Positions 16,518-25,306 of a DNA stretch of 52,315 bases are shown here, one piece after another. The notes below the pieces were generated by a model. It did no database searches. It saw only the letters and a list, made by a program, of their open reading frames with translations, and was not told the DNA's origin. The number at the start of each line of letters is the position of its first letter. Position 1 is the first letter of the stretch. Source of the DNA: Clostridia bacterium (GTDB lineage: Bacteria; Bacillota; Clostridia; Oscillospirales; Acutalibacteraceae); the NCBI GenBank assembly GCA_017440965.1, contig JAFSGH010000010.1, positions 1-52,315 of the forward strand, given 5' to 3'. Both the position numbers and the translations under genes were made by a program.

Positions 16518-17222
16518 TTGTCTTATTGTGTTAATTGCGGTGTTGAGCTTGATGCCAGTGCAAAAAAATGTGCCTTGTGCTCCACGCCTGTTATAAATCC
16601 GAATGTTCATACTGCTGTAACGGAAGAAAAACCGTTTTCTGAAGAGCTGCAGATGCCCGAAGGTATAAAGAAGCGTTTTATTGCTTTTTTGTTGACATCT
16701 GCAATGCTTGTTGCAAGTATAGTTATGTTTTTTCTAAATGTTTTTTTTATCAGAGGGAATTTCTGGTCTGTTTATGTTTTATGTGCAGTTATTCTTGTCT
16801 GGGTGCTTTTCGTTTTTCCCCTTTTCGGCAAGAAGATAAATCCCTTTTTGCTATGGGCTTTTGACACCCTTGCCGTTTCAGGCTTTTTTGGTATGCTGTT
16901 CGGAATGCTGAAGCCGAACCTTTCTGTCTTGAAATGTGTTTTAGCTGTTATTGTCCTTGTTTCACTTTCTGTGTTGATACTTATGATATGGCTTAAGCAG
17001 AAAAAGCGACACTGGACAAGTATTACCGTGATACTTCTTCTTGAGTCAGCAATAACTTCGGTTCTTTCGGGAATTGCTGTTACATTCTTTGTCGATAATT
17101 ATAATTTCTTTGTCGTAGGTATAGTAATCGGCATATGTGCATTTGTTATGATGCTGTTTTTTATATATTGCAATAGGAGCAAGCATATACGCGCCTGGCT
17201 TAACAAAGCTTTTTATATATAA
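16518..17222 (+). CDS. Zinc-ribbon, six-helix membrane protein (DUF6320-like)
   Basis: The likely start is TTG 16518, with AAGGAG nine bases upstream. Of 234 residues, the first 30 form a zinc ribbon with two CxxC pairs (YCVNCG and CALC). From about residue 50 there are six hydrophobic segments. This matches the layout of DUF6320-like proteins, which I recall next to alcohol-acetyltransferase-like genes. Its place 12 bases after the acyltransferase suggests a membrane partner that could hold the enzyme at the membrane or move the product. No known catalytic motif. Confidence 0.75.
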   Translation: MSYCVNCGVELDASAKKCALCSTPVINPNVHTAVTEEKPFSEELQMPEGIKKRFIAFLLTSAMLVASIVMFFLNVFFIRGNFWSVYVLCAVILVWVLFVFPLFGKKINPFLLWAFDTLAVSGFFGMLFGMLKPNLSVLKCVLAVIVLVSLSVLILMIWLKQKKRHWTSITVILLLESAITSVLSGIAVTFFVDNYNFFVVGIVIGICAFVMMLFFIYCNRSKHIRAWLNKAFYI

Positions 17223-17275
17223 TGAAGTTTTTTTGACGGAAATATTTTTTTTAAGTAAATTTTTGCAGATTTCTA

Positions 17276-17304
17276 TTGATTAAAAGCTTTTTGTCGGTTA
17301 TTAT
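17276..17304 (+). promoter_or_regulatory. Promoter of the lipoprotein gene
   Basis: TTGATT (17276-17281), 17 bases, TATTAT (17299-17304). Confidence 0.6.
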
Positions 17305-17335
17305 ATATATTGTATTTTTTTAGGAGGATCATTTT

Positions 17336-18307
17336 ATGAAAAAGATCAAAACGGCGGTAGCGCTAATCCTCGCAATTATAACACTTCTTTCATTTAGCGG
17401 TTGTCTCAGATATACGAGCAACATTCTTGAGGTTACAACAAGACCTAATCAAGGCGGTCAGATTGTAAATCCCGGTGCTGAAAACACCACCACTATTTAT
17501 ATTACAGAGAATACAACGGCTCAGAATCCCGTTCAGATACCTAACGAGCAGACGACTGCTCCTCAGATCATTATTCCTGAGATCACAACACAGGCTCCTG
17601 GACAGCCGCCTGAAGTTACTACACAGGCGCCCGTTCAGCCGCCTGAAGCTACTACAGAGTCTGCTGAAAAGGACCCCTCAGCATGGACTACTGCAGAAAT
17701 TCTTAAATTTACCACTGATGCCGTAACAAAGACAAAGGCGTATACAAACACGGTTACTGTTGACCATGAAGAGGCTTTTGATGTTAAAGTCACAAAGGCT
17801 CCCGGCGGACAGCTTATTATGAATGTTGCTGACGGAATTATTGCAAGCGTAGCAAAGCCTTCTCAGGAAACTCTTACCTTCAACGGCGGAAGAACAACAA
17901 ATGCTGAAGGCGAAAATGTTCCTCTTCTTCTGCCTAAGCGCGGAGCGTTTACTCTTACTCAGGACGGTATTGCAAAAGCCACAGCAAAGAAGAGCGGAAA
18001 TGATGTAGTCGTGCATATCCAGCTTGTAAAGGAAGTCGGTACTCTTACCGATCATCCCAAGCATCATGCAGCAAGCGTCGGCTATCTTGATGCATCAGAC
18101 GTTGATCTTGGATCTGTAACACTTAATTATCTTGATATATCATATACAGGCAGTACAATGGATTTCGTTATCAATTCAGACGGCTATGTAACTGCTGTTG
18201 ATTATAAGATTCCCATTCACATTTCTGTTGAAGCAAAGGTATTTGGCATTACAGCTGCAGGTGAATGTGTAGGCTCTCAGAGTGAGACTTGGAAAATTAA
18301 CTGGTAA
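17336..18307 (+). CDS. Lipoprotein with Thr/Pro/Gln-rich linker
   Basis: The 323-residue protein begins with a lipoprotein signal (LLSFSGC; lipidated Cys at about 23) and so should be anchored to the outer face of the membrane. A low-complexity linker (about 30-115) holds TTQAPGQPPE-type repeats and a run of Thr, Pro and Gln, typical of wall-spanning stalks. The C-terminal domain (about 120-323) is beta-rich with no catalytic motif that I recognise, perhaps a ligand-binding or LppX/LolA-like lipoprotein fold. Start ATG has TAGGAGG. It has its own promoter and terminator. Confidence 0.8.
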   Translation: MKKIKTAVALILAIITLLSFSGCLRYTSNILEVTTRPNQGGQIVNPGAENTTTIYITENTTAQNPVQIPNEQTTAPQIIIPEITTQAPGQPPEVTTQAPVQPPEATTESAEKDPSAWTTAEILKFTTDAVTKTKAYTNTVTVDHEEAFDVKVTKAPGGQLIMNVADGIIASVAKPSQETLTFNGGRTTNAEGENVPLLLPKRGAFTLTQDGIAKATAKKSGNDVVVHIQLVKEVGTLTDHPKHHAASVGYLDASDVDLGSVTLNYLDISYTGSTMDFVINSDGYVTAVDYKIPIHISVEAKVFGITAAGECVGSQSETWKINW

Positions 18308-18315
18308 AACTGAAA

Positions 18316-18354
18316 AGCAGACTTTGTACTGATGTGCAGAGTCTGTTTTTTTTT
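18316..18354 (+). terminator. Intrinsic terminator of the lipoprotein gene
   Basis: AGCAGACT and AGTCTGTT pair around a short inner stem (GTAC/GTGC), followed by eight T residues (to 18354). Confidence 0.8.
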
Positions 18355-18445
18355 GTATATGATTGTGAGTAATTTTCTGTATCAGGAAAAACCTGCAGTT
18401 TCCGGGAATGTGGAGTTTAAGATTTTTTTTCTTGTATTACTCTTA

Positions 18446-18474
18446 TTGATTTAGATATGAGCTTATGCTATAAT
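18446..18474 (+). promoter_or_regulatory. Promoter of the ABC exporter operon
   Basis: TTGATT (18446-18451), 17 bases, TATAAT (18469-18474). The gene's ribosome site follows within ten bases. Confidence 0.75.
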
Positions 18475-18491
18475 TTTTTAGGGTGATGAAA

Positions 18492-19205
18492 ATGCTGAAA
18501 ATTGAAAATCTGACAAAAACCTTTGGTGAAAAAAAGGCAGTTGATGATCTTTCCCTGCATATTGAAAAAGGGGAGATTTACGGCTTTATAGGTCATAACG
18601 GAGCAGGGAAGACCACAACGATAAAGTCTTGTTGCGGTATTCTCGGATTTGACAGCGGTGATATCTATATTGACGGAATGTCAGTAAAGGAAAAGCCGCT
18701 TGAGTGTAAATCTGTGCTTGCGTATATTCCGGATAATCCTGAAATATACAGCTTTATGTCAGGAATTCAGTATCTGAATTTTATCGGAGATATTTTTAAT
18801 GTAAGCGCAGAGGACAGACAGCAGAGAATAAAGAAATACGGTGATATGTTTGAACTTACGGAGGAGCTTGCTCAACCGGTGAGAGCATATTCTCACGGTA
18901 TGAAGCAGAAGCTTGCCGTTATAGCCGCTCTTATTCACGCTCCGAAACTTATTATTATGGATGAACCTTTTGTGGGGCTTGATCCTAAATCATCTCATAT
19001 CTTAAAAGGAATAATGAGAGATATCTGTGATAACGGCGGTGCCATATTCTTTTCAACTCATGTGCTTGAGGTAGCGGAAAAGCTTTGCGATAAGGTTGCA
19101 ATCATAAAAGAGGGCAGACTCGTTGTCAGCGGAAAAACTGAAGAGGTAAGAGGTAATGCTTCACTTGAAGAAGTATTCCTTGAATTAGGTGATGCCGATG
19201 CTTAA
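18492..19205 (+). CDS. ABC transporter ATP-binding protein
   Basis: The 237-residue ATPase has Walker A GHNGAGKTT, the signature SHGMKQKLA, Walker B LIIMDEPFVGLDP and a switch His in STHVLE. It is an exporter-type (CcmA/DrrA-like) subunit. ATG 18492 is eight bases after TAGGG; GTG 18483 and ATG 18486 overlap this site. It overlaps the permease gene that follows by 8 bases. Substrate unknown. Confidence 0.93.
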   Translation: MLKIENLTKTFGEKKAVDDLSLHIEKGEIYGFIGHNGAGKTTTIKSCCGILGFDSGDIYIDGMSVKEKPLECKSVLAYIPDNPEIYSFMSGIQYLNFIGDIFNVSAEDRQQRIKKYGDMFELTEELAQPVRAYSHGMKQKLAVIAALIHAPKLIIMDEPFVGLDPKSSHILKGIMRDICDNGGAIFFSTHVLEVAEKLCDKVAIIKEGRLVVSGKTEEVRGNASLEEVFLELGDADA

Positions 19206-20787
19206 GGCTCTTATCAAAAAACAGCTTTTAGAGTTTTTTTCCGGAATCAGCTTAAAGAATAAAAATGAAGGCAAAAAAAGCGGGATGCAGAAGCCTCTTG
19301 CCGTTATCTTGCTCGCAGTAGCATTTTTGTCATTTTTCTTTATGTTTTTTTCTATGGCATATATGTTATCACCGGTAATTGAGAACGGATATGCCTGGCT
19401 GTATTTTTCTATCTTCGGTATTCTTTCGGTTCTTATGGGAGTGTCGGGCAGTGTTTTTCTGACATATAACACTGTCTATGAGGCAAAGGATAATGATCTT
19501 CTTTTGTCGATGCCCATACCTCCGGCAATGATTCTTTTTGCCAGAATTACAGGGCTTTATGTTACAGCGTTGTGCTTTGAAGCATTGGTATTTATTCCTG
19601 CGGTCGTTGTTTTTCAGATGGTTGCCGGTCTCAGTGTGTTTTCTCTGATCTTCGGTATTCTGTCTCTTTTTGTGCTTCCGTTCTTTGCATTATCTATTTC
19701 AAGCATTCTCGGATGGGTAATTGCATTGTTCTCATCAAGACTCCGTAATAAAAGCATTATCTCTGTCATTTTTTCCGTTGTATTCTTTGCACTGTATTAT
19801 TATGCTGCAACAAAGCTTAATACTATAATAAATATGATAATATATTATGCAGAGGAAACGGGAGAGATAATAAGAAAATTCCTTTATCCTTTCTATTGCC
19901 TCGGAAAAGGAATCGACGGTGATGCCGTTTCTTATCTTGCGTTTTTCTTTATTACGGCAGTGCTGTTCCTTGCAATATATAAGCTTATAGCAAGGTCCTT
20001 TTTGAAGCTTGCAACAGCAGAGCGAGGAAGAAAAAAGATCATATACAAGGAAAAAAGAGCAAAACAGAGATCTTCTGTGGCGGCAGTTTATAAAAAAGAG
20101 CTTCTTCTGCTAAAGAACACTCCTGTTTATATGCTTAACAGTGCATTAGGCTCCTTGCTGTTGATTATTTTTGCCGTGTTTTTTACCGTGAAGCAGAATG
20201 ATTTTATGTTTATCCTTGAGGAAGCGGGACTGTCTTCTCAAGGGGCGCCCTTGCTTTTATGTATGGCAATTTGTTTTATCGCATCTACAAATAATATGTC
20301 ATCCGCATCGGTTTCTCTTGAAGGAAAAAATCTTTGGATACTGAGAACGGCACCGTGCAGAACAGAGAATATTCTGATGGGAAAGCTGCTTCTTCATCTG
20401 AGTGTTACGGGAATTCCTCTTATTATTGCTGATGCTATTGTACTTATTTGTCTTAAAACAGATTTTGTTACTGCTGCAGGCTTTATAATCTTTACGTTGC
20501 TTTTTACGCTGATGTGTGCCGAAACAGGACTTGTTGCCAATCTTTTGTTTCCTAAGCTTGAATGGATAAACGAAGCTGTTCCGATAAAGCAGAGCCTTCC
20601 TGCATTGATAGGGATGGTTGCAGGTTTGTTGTTTACTATCGCATTTATTGTTATATTTATGACATTAATGCCTGTTGTGAGTGTTTTTGTGTTGCTTTTT
20701 TCAGGTGATATTCTGCTGGTGCTTGTTGCATGCATTATGTGGATTTGGCTCAGACGAAAAGGAACTGAAAGGTTTAATTGCCTTTAA
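19198..20787 (+). CDS. ABC exporter permease
   Basis: The 529-residue integral membrane protein has about 12 hydrophobic segments in two halves, with a charged cytoplasmic stretch at about 275-295 (RGRKKIIYKEKRAKQR). It resembles the large putative ABC exporter permeases of Gram-positive bacteria. The chosen ATG at 19198 is seven bases after AGGTG; an ATG at 19192 has no spacing for that site. It overlaps the ATPase gene, so the two proteins form one transporter. Substrate not predictable; drug, peptide or lipid export are options. Confidence 0.85.
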   Translation: MLKALIKKQLLEFFSGISLKNKNEGKKSGMQKPLAVILLAVAFLSFFFMFFSMAYMLSPVIENGYAWLYFSIFGILSVLMGVSGSVFLTYNTVYEAKDNDLLLSMPIPPAMILFARITGLYVTALCFEALVFIPAVVVFQMVAGLSVFSLIFGILSLFVLPFFALSISSILGWVIALFSSRLRNKSIISVIFSVVFFALYYYAATKLNTIINMIIYYAEETGEIIRKFLYPFYCLGKGIDGDAVSYLAFFFITAVLFLAIYKLIARSFLKLATAERGRKKIIYKEKRAKQRSSVAAVYKKELLLLKNTPVYMLNSALGSLLLIIFAVFFTVKQNDFMFILEEAGLSSQGAPLLLCMAICFIASTNNMSSASVSLEGKNLWILRTAPCRTENILMGKLLLHLSVTGIPLIIADAIVLICLKTDFVTAAGFIIFTLLFTLMCAETGLVANLLFPKLEWINEAVPIKQSLPALIGMVAGLLFTIAFIVIFMTLMPVVSVFVLLFSGDILLVLVACIMWIWLRRKGTERFNCL

Positions 20788-20826
20788 GGCAAAGCTTATT
20801 TTGAGAAGTTTACGATTATTAACAAG

Positions 20827-20864
20827 AAAACGCTTTGCTGTAATATCTGCGGTGAAGCGTTTTT
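20827..20864 (+). terminator. Probable terminator after the ABC exporter
   Basis: AAAACGCTT (20827-20835) pairs with AAGCGTTTT (20855-20863). The T-run is short, so this call is moderate. No gene is visible between 20788 and 21092. Confidence 0.5.
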
Positions 20865-20992
20865 ATATGTTTTGTCGGTGTGGTGAGCTGAGTGCTGTTC
20901 GTCGGATGATGAATTACTATACATTTTAGAATATTTTATAATGTAAAACAAACGGATTTGTTAAGGTTGTGCTTTTTTAATTCAAATAGCAA

Positions 20993-21021
20993 TTGACTTT
21001 ATATATTGTTTATGCTATTAT
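20993..21021 (+). promoter_or_regulatory. Promoter of the sodium-pump beta subunit gene
   Basis: TTGACT (20993-20998), 17 bases, TATTAT (21016-21021). It overlaps upstream in-frame codons of the next gene, which fixes that gene's start at 21093. Confidence 0.7.
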
Positions 21022-21092
21022 TAATAGGATTTTTGTTTTTCGGCAGGAGCTTTTTTTGTCGGAAAAAGGCGATACAGAAAGGAAAATTTACA

Positions 21093-22211
21093 ATGGGTTT
21101 TATGTTTGAGCATTTGCAGTTTTTTGACTGGAAAATGATTGTAATGTGGCTTATAGGCGGTACTCTTATCTTTCTTGCAATCAAGAAAGAAATGGAGCCC
21201 ACACTTCTCCTGCCTATGGGCTTTGGTACGATAATGGTAAATCTGCCAATGTCAGGTGCGGTTAATCAGCTGATAGACGATGTGTTATCGGAAGGTCCGT
21301 TGAGTACACTTTATGATATGGGTATTTCCAATGAGCTGTTTCCGTTGATACTGTTTATAGGTATCGGTGCGATGATAGATTTCGGTCCGATACTGTCGAA
21401 TCCGAAGCTTATGATATTCGGTGCCGCCGCACAGTTCGGTATCTTCTTTACCCTTTGTGTTGCTTCACTTTTCTTCGAGCCCAAGGATGCTGCATCAATT
21501 GCGATCATCGGTGCTGCGGACGGTCCTACTGCTATTGTTGTTGCTATGAAGCTGGCTTCTAATTATCTCGGACCGATAATGGTTGCAGCCTACTCTTATA
21601 TGGCTCTTGTTCCCATTATTCAGCCTCCTATCATCAAGCTTCTTACCACAAGAAAAGAGCGTCTTATCAGAATGCCTTATCAGCCTAAATCCGTTTCAAA
21701 GCTCACAAGAATTCTTTTCCCGATAATCATCACGGTTATTGCAGGTCTTGTTGCTCCCTCTTCTCTTGCTCTTATCGGCTTCCTTATGTTCGGTAATCTT
21801 ATAAGAGAATGCGGTGTTCTTGAATCTCTTTCAGAGACAGCTCAGAAGGTTCTTGCTAATCTTATTACAATATTCCTCGGAATTACTATCGCTTCACAGA
21901 TGCAGGCAGAGCAGTTCCTTAAGAAAGAAACTCTCCTTATCCTCGGTCTCGGACTTATTGCATTTATTTTCGATACTGCAGGCGGTGTTATCTTTGCAAA
22001 GGTTCTTAATCTCTTCCTTAAGACAAAGATCAATCCTATGATCGGTGCAGCAGGTATATCTGCATTCCCCATGTCAGGCCGTATCGTCCACAAACTCGGT
22101 CTTCAGGAGGATCCCCAGAATCATCTTCTTATGCAGTCCATCGGTGTTAATGTTTCAGGTCAGATAGCATCTGTTATCGCAGGCGGCGTTATACTTAATA
22201 TGTTCCAGTAA
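21093..22211 (+). CDS. oadB: Sodium-ion-translocating decarboxylase beta subunit
   Basis: The 372-residue membrane protein has the hallmarks of OadB/GcdB/MmdB: LLLPMGFGTIMVNLP, FIGIGAMIDFGPILSNP, GAADGPTAIVVAMKLA, and a late NPMIGAAGISAFPMSGRI. It carries Na+ across the membrane, driven by decarboxylation of a biotin-bound acid. ATG 21093 has AAAGGAAAA upstream. The usual partners (alpha carboxyltransferase, biotin carrier, gamma) are not next to it; here it stands alone with its own promoter and terminator. It may serve a decarboxylase encoded elsewhere. Confidence 0.93.
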   Translation: MGFMFEHLQFFDWKMIVMWLIGGTLIFLAIKKEMEPTLLLPMGFGTIMVNLPMSGAVNQLIDDVLSEGPLSTLYDMGISNELFPLILFIGIGAMIDFGPILSNPKLMIFGAAAQFGIFFTLCVASLFFEPKDAASIAIIGAADGPTAIVVAMKLASNYLGPIMVAAYSYMALVPIIQPPIIKLLTTRKERLIRMPYQPKSVSKLTRILFPIIITVIAGLVAPSSLALIGFLMFGNLIRECGVLESLSETAQKVLANLITIFLGITIASQMQAEQFLKKETLLILGLGLIAFIFDTAGGVIFAKVLNLFLKTKINPMIGAAGISAFPMSGRIVHKLGLQEDPQNHLLMQSIGVNVSGQIASVIAGGVILNMFQ

Positions 22212-22218
22212 AAGCTTT

Positions 22219-22257
22219 TGTGCCCGAAGTGTCTTCGGGTACATTTTAGTTTTTTTA
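22219..22257 (+). terminator. Intrinsic terminator of the sodium-pump gene
   Basis: TGTGCCCGAAG (22219-22229) pairs with CTTCGGGTACA (22233-22243), followed by TTTTAGTTTTTTT. Confidence 0.85.
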
Positions 22258-22301
22258 ATATTGGCAATTGTATTTTTTAATAAAAAAATTAATTAAAAAT
22301 G

Positions 22302-22330
22302 TTGACAATAGTATAAATCAGGTGTATTAT
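22302..22330 (+). promoter_or_regulatory. Promoter of the amino-acid ABC importer
   Basis: TTGACA (22302-22307), 17 bases, TATTAT (22325-22330). The leader is about 57 bases and holds no T-box or riboswitch that I can see. Confidence 0.8.
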
Positions 22331-22394
22331 TCAGGCATATCGATTTAAGTATTTAAAGCGATAAAGAATAAAAGTTCTCAAAGGAGACAGCGTT

Positions 22395-23423
22395 ATGAAA
22401 AACACAGTAAAAAAGATTATTGCACTTGTAATGGCAATTGCTATGATCACAGTTGCTTTTGCTGCTTGCGGCGGCAATGGCACAGAGACAACAACAGCAG
22501 CAAATGACACCACAGCTGCTGATACAACTGCAGCTGACGGCAAGGTGTATACTGTTGGTATTTGTCAGCTTGTTCAGCATGATGCTCTTGATGCTGCAAC
22601 AGACGGCTTCAAGAAGGCTCTTACCGATAAGCTCGGTGAAAATGTAAAGTTTGATGAACAGAATGCATCAAATGAAGCTACTAACTGCACAACTATCTGC
22701 GGTACATTCGTTTCAAATAAGGTTGACCTTATTATGGCAAATGCTACTCCCGCTCTTACAGCTGCTGCAACAGCTACAGCTGATATTCCGATCGTTGCAA
22801 CATCAGTTACTGACTTTGCAACTGCACTTGATATCAAGGATTGGAAGGGTGCTACCGGTATTAATGTCACAGGTACTGCTGACCTTGCTCCTCTCGATGA
22901 GCAGGCAAATATGATCAAGGAGCTTTGCCCCGATGCAAAAACAGTAGGTATTCTTTACTGTTCTGCAGAGCCCAACTCAAAGTATCAGTCTGATGTTATC
23001 ACAGGCCATCTCAAGGATCTCGGTTTTGAGGTTAAGGAGTATACATTCACAGACTCAAACGATATCTCCTCCGTTACAACTACAGCTGCTGAAAACTGCG
23101 ATGTTCTCTTCGCTCCCACAGATAACACTGTAGCAAACAACGCAGAGGCTATTGCAAACGTTCTTGAGCCCGCAGGTGTTCCTCTTGTAGCAGGTGAGTC
23201 AGGTATCTGTAAGGGTTGCGGTATTGCTACTCTTTCCATCAGCTACTATGATATCGGCTATAAGGCCGGCGAAATGGCATACGATATCCTTGTAAACGGT
23301 ACTGATCCCGCAACAATGGATGTAGCATATGCTGCAAATCCTGTTAAGATGTATATGGCTGACCGTTGTACAGCTCTCAACATCACAGTTCCCGATACTT
23401 ATGAAGCAATTGCTGCTGAATAA
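22395..23423 (+). CDS. TrpX-type ABC substrate-binding lipoprotein
   Basis: The 342-residue protein begins with a lipoprotein signal (FAACGG, lipidated Cys at about 26) and a Thr/Ala-rich linker. The mature domain has the two-lobe pattern of the ABC_sub_bind family: VGICQLVQHDALD, ANATPALTAA, VGILYCSAEPNS, LFAPTDNTV, GGYGIA-like CKGCGIATLSISYYDIGYKAG. Relatives bind tryptophan or tyrosine. ATG 22395 has AAAGGAG. A permease and ATPase follow in the same operon. Confidence 0.9.
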   Translation: MKNTVKKIIALVMAIAMITVAFAACGGNGTETTTAANDTTAADTTAADGKVYTVGICQLVQHDALDAATDGFKKALTDKLGENVKFDEQNASNEATNCTTICGTFVSNKVDLIMANATPALTAAATATADIPIVATSVTDFATALDIKDWKGATGINVTGTADLAPLDEQANMIKELCPDAKTVGILYCSAEPNSKYQSDVITGHLKDLGFEVKEYTFTDSNDISSVTTTAAENCDVLFAPTDNTVANNAEAIANVLEPAGVPLVAGESGICKGCGIATLSISYYDIGYKAGEMAYDILVNGTDPATMDVAYAANPVKMYMADRCTALNITVPDTYEAIAAE

Positions 23424-23445
23424 TTATTAAGAGTTCAATAAAAAT

Positions 23446-23481
23446 CCGAAAAAGCGGTAAGGTATCTTATCGCTTTTTCGG
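23446..23481 (+). promoter_or_regulatory. Stable intergenic stem-loop
   Basis: CCGAAAAAGCGGTAAG (23446-23461) pairs with CTTATCGCTTTTTCGG (about 23466-23481), a stem near 16 bp. It sits between the binding-protein and permease genes, a usual place for partial termination or mRNA protection that raises binding-protein output. It has no separate T-run. Confidence 0.7.
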
Positions 23482-23533
23482 TGTAATATCTGAAAGGATG
23501 CAGTACTTATAAGTGCTGCAAATTTGTGGTTTT

Positions 23534-24448
23534 ATGATTAATTTTCTTTCTTCTCTCCCGACTCCCGTTGCTCAGGGTATGATATGGGGTGTAATGGCAA
23601 TCGGTGTGTTTGTCACATTCAAGGTGCTTGAATTATCTGATCTTACCGTTGATGGCTCTTTTGCAACCGGCGGTGCTGTTTTTGTTGTTCTGACGACCGG
23701 TGGAATGAATATTTATCTTTCAATGCTGATTTCTTTTGTTGCAGGCTGTGTTGCAGGTTTTGTAACAGGCATCTTCCACACAAAATTCGGTATTCCTGCA
23801 ATTTTGTCCGGTATTCTTACTCAGCTTGCTCTTTATTCCGTAAACCTGAGAATTATGGGAGGAAAAGCAAATACTGCTATCAGCTGGAGAAATTTTGATC
23901 TGCTTGTTTCTTCAAGAACTGATGTTATTTATGAGACAATTCTTGTCTGTGTTATTTTCATTGCTGTACTTATTGCTGTTTTATATTGGTTCTTCGGAAC
24001 AGAGCTCGGTCATTCCATCCGTTCTACAGGCTGTAACGCCGCCATGTCAAGAGCTAACGGTATCAATACCAATACCTGCAAGGTTTTAGGTCTTGTTCTT
24101 TCAAACGGAATAGTTGCTCTTGCCGGTGCGCTTCTTTCACAGTTCCAGGGATTTGCCGATGTTAATATGGGCAGAGGTGCTATTGTCATAGGTCTTGCTG
24201 CTGTTATTATCGGTGAGGTTGCTTTCGGAAAGATTTTCAGAAATTTTGCCTTAAAGCTTGTATCTGTTGTATTAGGTGCAATAATATACTATATAGTTAT
24301 TACAATAGTTCTGAAGTTAGGCCTGCGCACAGATGACCTTAAGCTCTTCTCCGCACTTGTGGTCGGTCTTTTCCTCGGAATTCCTTATTGGAAATCAAAG
24401 GTACACTTTAATAAAAAAGAAAAGAAGGAGGTAAAAGCCGATGCTTGA
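23534..24448 (+). CDS. TrpY-type ABC importer permease
   Basis: The roughly 304-residue membrane protein belongs to the branched-chain-type (BPD_transp_2) permeases: about eight to nine hydrophobic helices, the segment LELSDLTVDGSFATGGAV, and the coupling-helix region SIRSTGCNAAMSRANG. It imports the ligand delivered by the upstream lipoprotein. ATG 23534 is the chosen start; a GTG at 23513 is possible, and neither has a strong ribosome site. The gene overlaps the ATPase by eight bases. Confidence 0.88.
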   Translation: MINFLSSLPTPVAQGMIWGVMAIGVFVTFKVLELSDLTVDGSFATGGAVFVVLTTGGMNIYLSMLISFVAGCVAGFVTGIFHTKFGIPAILSGILTQLALYSVNLRIMGGKANTAISWRNFDLLVSSRTDVIYETILVCVIFIAVLIAVLYWFFGTELGHSIRSTGCNAAMSRANGINTNTCKVLGLVLSNGIVALAGALLSQFQGFADVNMGRGAIVIGLAAVIIGEVAFGKIFRNFALKLVSVVLGAIIYYIVITIVLKLGLRTDDLKLFSALVVGLFLGIPYWKSKVHFNKKEKKEVKADA

Positions 24449-25235
24449 AATCAGAGATGTTCATAAGACATTTAATGCAGGAACAATAAATGAAAAAAAA
24501 GCATTGACAGGTGTAAACCTCACTCTTAATGACGGTGATTTTGTTACGGTTATCGGAGGTAACGGTGCAGGTAAATCTACACTTCTCAATATGATAACAG
24601 GTGTTTATCCCGTTGATAAGGGAAGCATCATTCTTGACGGAACAGATATAACAAAGCTTCCCGAGCATAAAAGAGCAAAGTTTCTCGGAAGAGTTTTCCA
24701 GGATCCTATGACGGGTACCTCGGGCGGTATGCAGATAGATGAAAATCTCGCTATTGCCGCAAGAAGAGGAAAATTCAGAAGTCTTCTTCCCGGAGTTACA
24801 AAAAAGGAGAGAGAAGAGTTTAAGACACTTCTGAAAAAGCTTGATCTCGGACTTGAAAACCGCCTTTCATCAAAGGTAGGTCTTTTGTCGGGCGGTCAGC
24901 GTCAGGCAGTAACTCTTCTTATGGCTTCAATGCAGAATCCTAAGCTTTTGCTTCTTGATGAGCACACAGCTGCTCTTGATCCTCAGACTGCCGCAAAAGT
25001 TCTTGCTCTCACAGAGGAAATTGTCAGCGAATCAAAGATCACCACCCTTATGATAACTCACAATATGAAGGATGCCATAAGACTCGGTAACCGTCTTATT
25101 ATGATGAATAACGGACAGATCATATATGATATTTCCGGAGAAGAGAAGAAAAACCTTAAGGTATCTGATCTTATGGAGCTTTTTGCAAAGGCAAGCTCAG
25201 GAGAATTTGCAAACGACAGAATGCTTCTCAGCTGA
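24441..25235 (+). CDS. TrpZ-type ABC importer ATP-binding protein
   Basis: The 264-residue ATPase has Walker A GGNGAGKST, signature LLSGGQRQAV, Walker B LLLLDEHTAALDP and the switch His of THNMKDA. ATG 24441 has AAGGAGG and overlaps the permease end by eight bases. It completes the three-gene importer, which is followed by a hairpin terminator at 25268-25299. Confidence 0.93.
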   Translation: MLEIRDVHKTFNAGTINEKKALTGVNLTLNDGDFVTVIGGNGAGKSTLLNMITGVYPVDKGSIILDGTDITKLPEHKRAKFLGRVFQDPMTGTSGGMQIDENLAIAARRGKFRSLLPGVTKKEREEFKTLLKKLDLGLENRLSSKVGLLSGGQRQAVTLLMASMQNPKLLLLDEHTAALDPQTAAKVLALTEEIVSESKITTLMITHNMKDAIRLGNRLIMMNNGQIIYDISGEEKKNLKVSDLMELFAKASSGEFANDRMLLS

Positions 25236-25267
25236 TATTTTGTTTTTCTGACTGCTTGCAGTAATAT

Positions 25268-25299
25268 AAAAGCGGCTCACCGTAAGGTGAAGCCGCTTT
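25268..25299. terminator. Shared hairpin terminator
   Basis: AAAGCGGCTCACC (25268-25280) pairs with GGTGAAGCCGCTTT (25286-25299). It lies between the converging importer operon and the cyclophilin gene. The T-runs are short on both strands. Confidence 0.65.
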
Positions 25300-25306
25300 G
25301 CTATTG

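Noticed and set aside
17540-17670. DNA tandem repeat in the lipoprotein gene as a phase-variable tract
   Set aside because: The protein linker repeats are imperfect at DNA level, so slippage is not indicated.
21006-21092. N-terminal extension of the sodium-pump subunit
   Set aside because: It overlaps the promoter -10, and the family N-terminus starts at the ATG at 21093.
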